Shown: one piece after another, positions 7,738 to 14,618 of the stretch
Position numbering within the stretch: position 1 is the first letter of the stretch
Layout of the letters: each line of letters starts with the position of its first letter
Assembly (NCBI GenBank): GCA_026169535.1
Contig: JAPFCU010000018.1
Coordinates: forward strand, 1 to 64,000
Direction: 5' to 3'
DNA length: 64,000 bases
Source of the DNA: Blautia sp.
GTDB lineage: Bacteria; Bacillota; Clostridia; Lachnospirales; Lachnospiraceae
Position numbers and translations under genes: made by a program
Notes under the pieces: generated by a model
What the model saw: the letters and a program-made list of their open reading frames with translations, nothing else
Told to the model about the DNA's origin: nothing
Databases searched by the model: none

Positions 7738-8223
7738 ATGGAAGACAACAAAAAAGAAGAAGTGGAACAGACTCAGGAAACAGAGATTAAGCTGTCTGAG
7801 GAAGAAAAGGCAGAAGAAACCAAAACAGAAAATTCGAAGGATCAGGGACTTCCGGGAACAAGTGTGGGACTGATGCTTCTAGCAGGATTTTACCTGGTAT
7901 ATACAGGGTATAAACTTTGCTCCAATGTTCTGGCAGGTGAAGAGGGCGCAAGCTGGGGATTTATGGTAGCCGGAATTGCATTTCTTGTGATTGGTGCCGG
8001 AATGCTTTTTGTCAGCGGAAAAAATCTACTCAGGAGAAATCAGGCAAAAAGAGAAGCAGCAGAACAGGAGAGAGAACAGAATCCTCAGCCGGATGCAGAG
8101 GAAGCGCCGAAACGGATGAGCATTGCAGAACGTGCCAGACTTGCAGAAAGTGTAGCAGAAAAAGAAGCCCAGGAAGCTTCCGAAAAAGAAAATACAGATA
8201 CAGAGGATTCTGATCTGGAATAA
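7738..8223 (+). CDS. Acidic small membrane protein of unknown function
   Basis: A 161-residue protein. Residues 1-38 are very Glu/Lys-rich and disordered-looking. Two membrane segments follow (about residues 40-60 and 75-96, GFMVAGIAFLVIGAGMLFV), with a short loop containing LAGEEGASWG. The C-terminal 60 residues are again highly charged with a predicted coiled-coil character. The ribosome site is AGGAAAGG. It shares a transcript with malQ and is closed by a terminator. I do not recognise a family; such proteins are common as lineage-specific membrane proteins in Lachnospiraceae. Confidence 0.7.
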   Translation: MEDNKKEEVEQTQETEIKLSEEEKAEETKTENSKDQGLPGTSVGLMLLAGFYLVYTGYKLCSNVLAGEEGASWGFMVAGIAFLVIGAGMLFVSGKNLLRRNQAKREAAEQEREQNPQPDAEEAPKRMSIAERARLAESVAEKEAQEASEKENTDTEDSDLE

Positions 8224-8230
8224 AATTTCA

Positions 8231-8262
8231 GGGGGGACAGCCAGCAGCTGTCTCCTTTTTTT
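8231..8262 (+). terminator. Terminator of the malQ transcript
   Basis: Stem GGGGACAGC/GCTGTCTCC (one weak pair) followed by TTTTTTT. Confidence 0.78.
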
Positions 8263-8281
8263 ACTTAATTAAAAATTTATA

Positions 8282-8310
8282 TTGACAATGGTATTTTCTG
8301 GGACTATAAT
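8282..8310 (+). promoter_or_regulatory. Consensus promoter of metY
   Basis: Perfect TTGACA, a 17-base spacer and perfect TATAAT. A promoter this strong in front of a sulfur gene implies repression, which fits the palindrome just downstream. Confidence 0.9.
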
Positions 8311-8312
8311 CA

Positions 8313-8329
8313 TACCAACTTAGTTGGTA
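8313..8329 (+). promoter_or_regulatory. Perfect 17-bp palindrome over the metY start site (operator)
   Basis: TACCAACT-T-AGTTGGTA is a perfect 8-bp inverted repeat beginning three bases after the -10 box, so it covers the transcription start. Such placement is typical of a repressor. An Rrf2/CymR-type cysteine regulator is a reasonable candidate from the gene's function, but no regulator gene is nearby and the assignment is inference. Confidence 0.7.
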
Positions 8330-8356
8330 GGCTGATAAAAAGGAAAGGAGTAACCT

Positions 8357-8434
8357 TTGTATCGCATAAATGACAGTGGGATAACAATCGCTTACAGCCG
8401 GGAGACTTCAATGTCGGAGTCTTGCGGTTTTTAG
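8357..8434 (+). CDS. Possible 25-codon leader peptide of metY
   Basis: A TTG-started frame follows AAGGAG at good spacing: MYRINDSGITIAYSRETS, then MSESCGF and a TAG stop. Its last codons overlap the terminator stem, and the stop codon sits in the U-tract. A Cys codon (TGC) is the third from the end. The layout resembles amino-acid-responsive attenuation leaders, here plausibly sensing cysteine. The sequence shows the frame, ribosome site and overlap; translation and function are inference. It is below the ORF-track cutoff. Confidence 0.45.
   Translation: MYRINDSGITIAYSRETSMSESCGF
8398..8432 (+). terminator. Terminator/attenuator in the metY leader
   Basis: A stem of about 12 bp with one mismatch (CCGGGAGACTTC/GGAGTCTTGCGG) and a six-base loop is followed by TTTTTAGTTTTTC. 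It lies between the metY promoter and the metY ribosome site, so readthrough is required for expression. Confidence 0.7.
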
Positions 8435-8454
8435 TTTTTCAGGAGGAGATTATT

Positions 8455-9741
8455 ATGAACGATTACAGATTTGAAACATTACAGCTTCATGTAGGACAGG
8501 AAAATCCCGATCCGGCCACGGATGCCCGTGCAGTACCGATCTATGCCACCACTTCTTATGTTTTTAAAAATTCTGCTCATGCGGCGGCGCGGTTTGGTCT
8601 TTCCGATGCAGGAAATATTTACGGACGTCTGACAAATTCTACGCAGGATGTTCTGGAACAGCGGATCGCGGCTCTGGAAGGCGGTATAGCTGCCCTTGCC
8701 CTTGCTTCCGGCGCAGCGGCAATTTCCTATACTCTTGAGGCTCTGGGGCAGAACGGAGGCCATTTTGTCGCACAGAAAACCATTTATGGTGGCAGCTACA
8801 ACCTGCTTGCCCATACGCTTCCGAACTTCGGAATTACTGCAACCTTTGTAAATATCCATGATCTTGCAGAAGTAGAGGCGGCAATCAGGGAGAATACAAG
8901 AGCCATTTATATTGAAACCCTCGGAAATCCCAACAGTGATATCCCGGATATAGATGCTCTGGCTGCCCTTGCTCATAAACACGGTTTGCCGTTGGTTGTA
9001 GACAATACCTTTGGCACACCTTATCTGATCCGTCCCATAGAGCATGGTGCAGACATTGTAGTACATTCTGCCACCAAATTCCTTGGAGGTCATGGTACGA
9101 CCCTGGGAGGCGTTATTGTAGATTCCGGTAAATTTGACTGGGAAGCAAGTGGAAAATATCCTGCAGTTGCAGCACCGAATCCAAGCTACCACGGAGTCGC
9201 GTTTGTGAAAGCAGCAGGTCCGGCCGCTTTTGTGACTTATATCCGTGCCATCCTGCTCCGTGATACAGGGGCGACGATCTCTCCTTTTGCGGCTTTTCTG
9301 CTTTTGCAAGGAATTGAAACTCTGTCCCTGCGTCTGGAACGTCATGCGGAAAACACAAGAAAAGTAGTGGAATTTCTTGCTGGGCATCCGCAGGTGGAAA
9401 AAGTCAATCATCCGTCTCTGCCGGATCATCCGGATCATGCGCTGTATCAGAAGTACTTTCCAAAGGGCGGAGCCTCAATTTTTACCTTTGAGATTAAAGG
9501 AGGACAGGCAGAAGCCCATAAGTTTATTGACAGCCTGAAGATCTTTTCTCTGCTTGCCAATGTAGCTGATGTGAAAAGTCTTGTGATACATCCTGCGACG
9601 ACCACACACAGCCAGTTGGAAGAGAAGGAACTGGAGGATCAGGGAATCCGGCAGAATACGATCCGCCTGTCCATTGGTACGGAACACATTGATGATATCC
9701 TTGCGGATCTGCAAAATGGCTTTGATGCGGTAAGATCATGA
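8455..9741 (+). CDS. metY: O-acetylhomoserine (thiol)-lyase / MetY-type PLP enzyme
   Basis: A 428-residue Cys/Met-metabolism PLP enzyme that makes homocysteine (or cysteine) from an acetylated precursor and sulfide. Landmarks are YGRLTNSTQDVLEQRIAALEGG near the N-terminus, the VDNTFGTPYL block, and the PLP lysine in HSATKFLGGHGT. The C-terminus LSIGTEHIDDILADL is typical of MetY. The ORF track starts at 8422 inside the attenuator; the ATG at 8455 follows AGGAGG and is correct. Regulation is probably double: a palindrome over the start site and a leader terminator. Immediately downstream lie remnants of an amino-acid transporter that was probably once in the same operon. A second, divergent MetY-like gene is at 40788. 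Confidence 0.92.
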   Translation: MNDYRFETLQLHVGQENPDPATDARAVPIYATTSYVFKNSAHAAARFGLSDAGNIYGRLTNSTQDVLEQRIAALEGGIAALALASGAAAISYTLEALGQNGGHFVAQKTIYGGSYNLLAHTLPNFGITATFVNIHDLAEVEAAIRENTRAIYIETLGNPNSDIPDIDALAALAHKHGLPLVVDNTFGTPYLIRPIEHGADIVVHSATKFLGGHGTTLGGVIVDSGKFDWEASGKYPAVAAPNPSYHGVAFVKAAGPAAFVTYIRAILLRDTGATISPFAAFLLLQGIETLSLRLERHAENTRKVVEFLAGHPQVEKVNHPSLPDHPDHALYQKYFPKGGASIFTFEIKGGQAEAHKFIDSLKIFSLLANVADVKSLVIHPATTTHSQLEEKELEDQGIRQNTIRLSIGTEHIDDILADLQNGFDAVRS

Positions 9742-9778
9742 TCTCTATAAATATAAGGGAAGGAGGAGCCGGATCAGA

Positions 9779-9961
9779 ATGGAACTTGACTTTGGACTTA
9801 TGATGGAATATCTGCCCTGGTATGTGGATGCAGCAAGACTTACTGTAAAAATTGCATTTTGGGGGATACTGATCGCGCTGGCGGCAGCTATATGGCAGAG
9901 TCTCTGAGGAGTGGACTTGGATCAGTAGAGAAAACCCAGATCGAAGCTGCTGCAGCCGCTC
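9779..9961 (+). pseudogene. Remnant of an amino-acid ABC transporter permease
   Basis: A good AGGAGG site and ATG start a permease N-terminus (MELDFGLMMEYLPWYVDAARLTVKIAFWG) that breaks after about 38 residues and reaches a stop at 9905. In another frame the sequence resumes with MAESLRSGLGSVEKTQIEAAAA, which is the EAA loop that contacts the ATPase in His/Glu/Cys-type permeases. The several membrane helices between these two points are missing. This is therefore an internally deleted, frameshifted permease gene 38 bases after metY. Confidence 0.75.
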
Positions 9962-10246
9962 AGGAAAGATATTTATTTTGCAGAACGCATTGCGAAGGAT
10001 CTCGGGGTGAAGGCTGAATATATTTCTACCGATCCTGCAAGCCGTGTGGAATATGCCGCAACAGGCAAGGCAGATCTTATTCTTGCAAACTTTACAGTAA
10101 CAGAAGAGCGAGCCGAACAGATAGATTTTGCACTGCCTTATATGAAAGTGAAGCTCCATGCAGGTTATGAAGCAACATTGGCTCCTGTTTACGGGGAAGC
10201 AGCAGATCCGGACAATCTGGTTGTGGAAGGCGGCAAAATAGAGTGA
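9962..10246 (+). pseudogene. Remnant of a polar amino-acid ABC transporter substrate-binding protein
   Basis: An open frame without start codon runs KDIYFAERIAKDLGVKAEYI...RVEYAATGKADLILANFTVTEERAEQIDFALPYMKV and then joins a typical C-terminal end (GYEATLAPVYGEA...LVVEGGKIE). The signal peptide, N-terminal lobe and much of the second lobe are absent. The segment NFTVTEERAEQIDFALPY is characteristic of cystine/polar amino-acid binding proteins. It fuses directly to the permease remnant, so at least two deletions removed the core of this transporter. The ORF called at 10007 (GTG) is part of this remnant and should not be annotated as a gene. Confidence 0.75.
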
Positions 10247-10258
10247 AGCAGCCCGGAT

Positions 10259-10789
10259 CTATCTGCGGTGTTTTTTTCTGCGCTTTTTTCGTCGTACAGG
10301 TCTGGAATCAGGAGAATGCAGACTTGACCAGCAAAAAAGCTGAACCATAAGGATACCGATCAGCGCTCCTGCACTGTCAAAGCCCACATCTTTGAGTCCG
10401 GGACTTCTTCCGGATACAAAGGATTGATGATATTCATCAAGTCCGGCAAATCCTACACAAAGAATGCCGGCAAGGAAGAAGAGCCAGAAGCCTCTTACTT
10501 TGTAAACATAAAGTGGAAATGAAATAGCAATGGCCAGAAGAAAATATTCTGTCATATGGGCGGCTTTCCGAACATAGTAATGAATCTGTTCTGCCTCATA
10601 GGCAAGCTGGTCATAGCTTTTTTTTGTATGAAAAAGTTCATTTTTCGTTTCTACGATCTCATAGCTGATCTTGTAGCTGAGTTCCCCGGACACCTCCCCG
10701 GTCTGGGCTGAAAATGAAAAAATAACGTACATCATCAGCAGTGCTGGAAGAAACGAAAGTGGTTTTAATAGTGTGATTATGAATTTCAT
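10259..10789 (-). CDS. VanZ-like membrane protein
   Basis: A 176-residue VanZ-family protein with about four membrane segments. The family signature is present: FSFSAQTGE near the N-terminus, YYVRKAAHMTEYFLLA in the middle and GLDEYHQSFVSGRSPGLKDVGFDSAGALIG near the end. VanZ raises teicoplanin tolerance in the enterococcal cluster, but most chromosomal relatives have no known role in resistance. The C-terminus is a very basic tail (RRKKRRKKHRR). The long ORF starts 59 codons upstream inside the thyA region; MKFIITLL at 10789 is the natural start. There is no ribosome site in front of it, and the promoter places the transcript start at or within a base of the ATG. Confidence 0.82.
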   Translation of the reverse strand: MKFIITLLKPLSFLPALLMMYVIFSFSAQTGEVSGELSYKISYEIVETKNELFHTKKSYDQLAYEAEQIHYYVRKAAHMTEYFLLAIAISFPLYVYKVRGFWLFFLAGILCVGFAGLDEYHQSFVSGRSPGLKDVGFDSAGALIGILMVQLFCWSSLHSPDSRPVRRKKRRKKHRR

Positions 10790-10796
10790 GGGTTCT

Positions 10797-10825
10797 AATA
10801 TAGCACGGGAAATAGGATTTGTAAA
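10797..10825 (-). promoter_or_regulatory. Promoter of the vanZ-like gene (leaderless layout)
   Basis: TTTACA, a 17-base spacer and TATATT on the minus strand. The -10 box ends only seven bases before the ATG at 10789. Confidence 0.55.
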
Positions 10826-10847
10826 GCACTGCGCCGTATGATATAAT
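10819..10847 (+). promoter_or_regulatory. Promoter of thyA-folA
   Basis: TTGTAA, a 17-base spacer and perfect TATAAT. Its -35 shares bases with the -35 of the divergent vanZ-like promoter, so the two cannot easily be occupied at once. Confidence 0.7.
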
Positions 10848-10901
10848 GGACCACAGCACGATGTGGACCAACGAAAAAAACAGGAAAAAGGAGGCGCAGA
10901 T

Positions 10902-11750
10902 ATGAGCGTTGCAGATACAGTTTTTATCAACATGTGCAAGGATGTGATTGAAAACGGCACAAGCACAGAAGGAGAAAAGGTGCGTCCGGTATGGGAGGAC
11001 GGTACTCCTGCTTATACGATCAAGAGATTCGGCGTTGTAAACCGCTATGATCTCAGAAAAGAATTTCCGGCTCTGACTCTTCGCAAAACAGCCCTGAAAA
11101 GCGCTATGGATGAGATCCTCTGGATCTGGCAGAAAAAATCAAACAATATCCATGACCTGAACAGCCATATCTGGGACAGCTGGGCGGATGAGACAGGATC
11201 TATCGGCAAGGCATACGGTTACCAGATGCAGGTGAAGCATCAGTATAAAGAAGGTATGATGGATCAGGTAGACCGTGTTCTTTATGACCTGAAAAATAAT
11301 CCCTACAGCCGCAGGATCATGACCAATATTTATGTGCACCAGGATCTGCACGAGATGCATCTGTATCCCTGCGCTTATTCTATGACCTTTAATGTGACCA
11401 AGGAACCGGGAAAAGAGAAGCTGACCCTGAATGCGATTCTGAATCAGCGCTCTCAGGATATTCTGGCTGCCAATAACTGGAACGTCTGCCAGTATTCTAT
11501 TCTTCTGATGATGTTTGCCCAGGTATGTGATATGGAAGCAGGAGAACTGGTTCATGTGATCTCTGACTGCCATATTTATGACCGTCATATTCCGGTTGTA
11601 AAGGAATTGATCCAGAAAACACCATATCCGGCACCTACAGTAAAATTGAATCCGGAGATCAAAGATTTTTATGATTTTACAGTGGATGACCTGATTATTG
11701 AGAACTACCAGACATGGCCTCAGATCAAAAACATCCCGATCGCTATCTGA
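10902..11750 (+). CDS. thyA: Thymidylate synthase
   Basis: A 282-residue ThyA that methylates dUMP to dTMP with methylene-tetrahydrofolate, releasing dihydrofolate. The catalytic Cys is in LYPCAYSMTF (about residue 157), followed by NQRSQD, the family's phosphate/substrate block, and DCHIYDRHIPVVKE near the C-terminus. The active-site surroundings are somewhat divergent from E. coli (PCHxxxQF is replaced), as is usual for this clostridial subgroup. The ATG at 10902 follows AAAAGGAGG; the longer ORF start at 10863 lacks support. It is followed 23 bases later by dihydrofolate reductase, which regenerates the folate it oxidises. Confidence 0.92.
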   Translation: MSVADTVFINMCKDVIENGTSTEGEKVRPVWEDGTPAYTIKRFGVVNRYDLRKEFPALTLRKTALKSAMDEILWIWQKKSNNIHDLNSHIWDSWADETGSIGKAYGYQMQVKHQYKEGMMDQVDRVLYDLKNNPYSRRIMTNIYVHQDLHEMHLYPCAYSMTFNVTKEPGKEKLTLNAILNQRSQDILAANNWNVCQYSILLMMFAQVCDMEAGELVHVISDCHIYDRHIPVVKELIQKTPYPAPTVKLNPEIKDFYDFTVDDLIIENYQTWPQIKNIPIAI

Positions 11751-11773
11751 AATAAAGAGAGGAAACAGATATT

Positions 11774-12265
11774 ATGAATATTATTGTAGCAGTTGATAAA
11801 AACTGGGCCATTGGCAAAGATAATAAGCTTTTGGTAAGTATTCCGGCAGACATGAAAATGTTCCGTCAGGAAACCACAGGCAAGATCGTAGTCATGGGAA
11901 GAAAGACCTTGGAAAGCTTTCCAGGCGGACTTCCGCTGAAAAACCGCACTAATATTGTTCTTACCGGAAATAAAGACTTCCAGGTGAAAGATGCTGTTGT
12001 AGTACATACCCTGGAAGAGCTTCTGGAGGAAGTCGGAAAATATCCTTCTGATCAGGTATATTGTATTGGAGGAGACAGTGTATACAAACAGCTGCTGCCT
12101 TATTGTGACACTGCCCATATTACAAAGATTGATTTTGCTTATGAAGCAGACCGTTATTTCCCGAATCTTGACGAAATGCCGGAGTGGAAGGTAACAGCCA
12201 GAAGTGAAGAACAGACGTATTTTGACCTGGAATATGAATTTGTCAAATATGAGAGAATAAAATAA
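11774..12265 (+). CDS. folA: Dihydrofolate reductase
   Basis: A 163-residue DHFR reducing dihydrofolate to tetrahydrofolate with NADPH. Conserved parts are the N-terminal IVAVDKNWAIGKDNKL loop, the cofactor segment VVMGRKTLESFPGG, and CIGGDSVYKQLLPYC in the second half. Length is typical. A GAGAGG site precedes the ATG. It forms a two-gene operon with thyA, a common pairing because ThyA produces dihydrofolate. A bidirectional terminator follows directly. Nothing in the sequence suggests an acquired trimethoprim-resistant form. Confidence 0.94.
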   Translation: MNIIVAVDKNWAIGKDNKLLVSIPADMKMFRQETTGKIVVMGRKTLESFPGGLPLKNRTNIVLTGNKDFQVKDAVVVHTLEELLEEVGKYPSDQVYCIGGDSVYKQLLPYCDTAHITKIDFAYEADRYFPNLDEMPEWKVTARSEEQTYFDLEYEFVKYERIK

Positions 12266-12308
12266 AAAACTGCTTCAGGAGAGAAAATCTTCTGAAGCAG
12301 TTTTTTAT
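12263..12308. terminator. Bidirectional terminator between folA and ilvE
   Basis: Stem CTGCTTCAG/CTGAAGCAG flanked by A-run and T-run serves both converging genes. Confidence 0.9.
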
Positions 12309-12309
12309 T

Positions 12310-13335
12310 TTACTCAATTACCTGCAGCCATCCTTCCGGTGCTTCGATACGACCCATCTGGATTCCTGTCAATGTTTCATACAGTTTTTTGGTCACAGGT
12401 CCCATTTCGGTCATTCCGCTTGGGAAGCAGATCTCTTTGCCGTGATCTACGATCTTTCCTACAGGAGAGATCACGGCAGCAGTACCGCAGAGCCCGCATT
12501 CTGCAAAGTCTTTTACCTCTTCAAATGGAATTTCACGTTCTTCTGCTTCCAGTCCAAGGTAATGCTGTGCTACATAGATCAGGGAGCGGCGGGTAATAGA
12601 AGGAAGGATACTGTCAGATTTTGGTGTGACAACCTTACCGTCTTTTGTGACAAAGAGGAAATTGGCTCCGCCGGTTTCCTCTACTTTGGTTCTTGTAGCT
12701 GCGTCCAGATACATGTTTTCGTCATATCCCTGGTTGTGTGCATCTACAATTGCATGCATGCTCATGGCATAGTTCAGTCCCGCCTTAATATGGCCGGTTC
12801 CATTGGGAGCTGCGCGGTCAAAATCGGTTACACGGATGGTCAGAGGCTTTACACCGCCTTTGAAATAAGGTCCTACAGGTGTGGTAAATACACGGAACTG
12901 ATATTCGTCAGCCGGTTTTACTCCTATGACCGGATTAGTTCCGAATTCATAGGGACGTATATAAAGAGTTGCCCCTGATCCAAATGGTGGAACATAAGCG
13001 GCATTTGCCTTTACTGTATCTATGACAGCCTGAATGAAACGGTCTTTAGGAAATACCGGCATTTCCAGCCTTTTTGCAGAACTTTCCATACGTTCTGCGT
13101 TCAGATCAGGACGGAATGTAACAATGCGCCCGTCTTCTGTGGTATAGGCTTTCATACCTTCAAACACAGTCTGGGCATACTGAAGGACACCGGCACACTC
13201 ATTGATCACAACATTTGCATCTTCAGTAAGCTTTCCTTCATCCCAGGAACCATTTTTAAAATCTGAGACATATCGGTAATCGGTCTGGACATAGCCAAAG
13301 CCCAGGTTCCCCCAGTCAATGTTCTTTTTTTCCAT
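12310..13335 (-). CDS. ilvE: Branched-chain amino-acid aminotransferase
   Basis: A 341-residue class IV PLP aminotransferase that makes or breaks down leucine, isoleucine and valine. It belongs to the longer BCAT2-like subgroup, with QTVFEGMKAYTTEDG near the N-terminus, LYIRPYEFGT, the YDENMYLDA segment and the C-terminal CGTAAVISPVG block, the last two typical of IlvE. A very good CAGGAGG site precedes the ATG. It is monocistronic, with its own promoter and a shared terminator with folA. CodY is encoded in this window and commonly regulates branched-chain genes, but I saw no convincing CodY box here. Confidence 0.92.
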   Translation of the reverse strand: MEKKNIDWGNLGFGYVQTDYRYVSDFKNGSWDEGKLTEDANVVINECAGVLQYAQTVFEGMKAYTTEDGRIVTFRPDLNAERMESSAKRLEMPVFPKDRFIQAVIDTVKANAAYVPPFGSGATLYIRPYEFGTNPVIGVKPADEYQFRVFTTPVGPYFKGGVKPLTIRVTDFDRAAPNGTGHIKAGLNYAMSMHAIVDAHNQGYDENMYLDAATRTKVEETGGANFLFVTKDGKVVTPKSDSILPSITRRSLIYVAQHYLGLEAEEREIPFEEVKDFAECGLCGTAAVISPVGKIVDHGKEICFPSGMTEMGPVTKKLYETLTGIQMGRIEAPEGWLQVIE

Positions 13336-13404
13336 AATATCATCCTCCTGTTATTTGGCGGTATCAGTAAGAGGTACTTTGCCGCTTTAATGTACAATAT
13401 AAAC

Positions 13405-13433
13405 AGTGTAGCACTTTTGGAATAGGACTTCAA
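13405..13433 (-). promoter_or_regulatory. Promoter of ilvE
   Basis: TTGAAG, a 17-base spacer and TACACT on the minus strand, giving a leader of about 65 bases. Confidence 0.55.
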
Positions 13434-13441
13434 CTGAAAAC

Positions 13442-13470
13442 TTGTATTTTATCTGGCACTTCGCTATAAT
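13442..13470 (+). promoter_or_regulatory. Promoter of ispG-polC-fbp
   Basis: TTGTAT, a 17-base spacer and perfect TATAAT, divergent from the ilvE promoter. Confidence 0.65.
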
Positions 13471-13549
13471 TAATTCATAGTGTCGGTGTACAAGGGGCAA
13501 TGAGGTTGCTGTCTTGAACTGAAAGAATTTTGTGATTAGGAGGCAGATT

Positions 13550-14605
13550 ATGCATCGGGAACATACAAAAGTGGTACAGATCGGAAACAAAAAAATCGGA
13601 GGAGGAAATCCGATTCTGATCCAGTCTATGACAAATACGAAGACTGATGACGTGGAGGCTACTGTAAAGCAGATCCTGGAGCTGGAAGCAGCCGGCTGTG
13701 AAATCATCCGTTGTGCAGTGCCGGATATGGCAGCGGCAGAAGCTCTTTCCGAAATCAAAAAACAGATTCATATTCCTCTTGTGGCAGATATTCATTTTGA
13801 CTACAGGCTGGCTATTGCAGCCATGAAAAACGGAGCAGATAAGATCCGTATCAATCCGGGGAATATTGGAAGCGAAGAAAAGATCCGTGCAGTTGTAGAT
13901 GTGGCAAAAGAGCGTAATATTCCTATCCGCGTAGGGGTAAACAGCGGCTCTCTGGAAAAGGAACTGGTGGAAAAGTACGGCGGAGTGACGGCAGAAGGTC
14001 TGGTGGAGAGCGCTCTTGACAAGGTGAAGATCATTGAAGATATGGGTTATGATAATCTTGTGATCAGTATTAAATCATCCGATGTGATGATGTGTGCCAG
14101 AGCACATGAACTGATCGCCGGAAAAACGGACTATCCTCTTCATGTGGGGATCACCGAAGCAGGAACTCTGTATTCCGGAAATATTAAATCGGCAGTAGGG
14201 CTTGGAATGATTCTTTCTCAGGGAATTGGCGATACCATTCGAGTATCTCTTACCGGAGCACCGCTGGAGGAGATTAAGTCAGCCAAACGGATTCTAAAGA
14301 CCCTGGGACTTCGCAAAGGCGGCATTGAAGTGGTTTCCTGTCCTACCTGCGGGCGAACCAGGATCGATCTCATTGGCCTGGCAAATCAGGTGGAAGACAT
14401 GGTTCAGGATATTCCTCTTGATATCAAGGTGGCGGTTATGGGCTGCGTAGTAAATGGACCGGGGGAGGCAAAAGAAGCTGACATCGGCATTGCAGGCGGA
14501 GTAGGTCTGGGACTTCTGATCAAAAAAGGAAAAATCGTAAAAAAAGTTCCGGAAGAACAGCTTCTGGAAACCTTGAGACAGGAGCTTCTTCACTGGGAAG
14601 AATAA
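13550..14605 (+). CDS. ispG: 4-hydroxy-3-methylbut-2-enyl diphosphate synthase
   Basis: A 351-residue iron-sulfur enzyme (GcpE) of the MEP isoprenoid pathway, converting MEcPP to HMBPP. The N-terminal TIM-barrel begins [23 protein letters not shown]. The C-terminal cluster-binding domain has the cysteines in SCPTCGRT and [21 protein letters not shown]. The ATG at 13550 follows AGGAGG; the track's start at 13532 does not have a site. polC begins 13 bases after the stop. The ispG-polC order is the usual clostridial arrangement (dxr and rseP are normally upstream, but not in this window). Confidence 0.95.
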   Translation: MHREHTKVVQIGNKKIGGGNPILIQSMTNTKTDDVEATVKQILELEAAGCEIIRCAVPDMAAAEALSEIKKQIHIPLVADIHFDYRLAIAAMKNGADKIRINPGNIGSEEKIRAVVDVAKERNIPIRVGVNSGSLEKELVEKYGGVTAEGLVESALDKVKIIEDMGYDNLVISIKSSDVMMCARAHELIAGKTDYPLHVGITEAGTLYSGNIKSAVGLGMILSQGIGDTIRVSLTGAPLEEIKSAKRILKTLGLRKGGIEVVSCPTCGRTRIDLIGLANQVEDMVQDIPLDIKVAVMGCVVNGPGEAKEADIGIAGGVGLGLLIKKGKIVKKVPEEQLLETLRQELLHWEE

Positions 14606-14618
14606 GAAAGAGGAAAAA

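Noticed and set aside
8330-8455. SAM riboswitch or T-box in the metY leader
   Set aside because: Neither the SAM-I core sequences nor the T-box AGGGTGGNACCGCG motif is present; only a terminator and a small ORF are seen.
8479-9438. 319-codon minus-strand ORF opposite metY
   Set aside because: Antisense shadow; metY on the other strand has full motifs and a ribosome site.
10007-10246. 79-codon ORF annotated as a gene
   Set aside because: It is the end of an internally deleted binding-protein gene, started artificially at a GTG within the fragment; included under the pseudogene.
10259-10789. Glycopeptide-resistance gene
   Set aside because: VanZ-like proteins are common in Clostridia; no vanHAX or vanRS genes accompany it.
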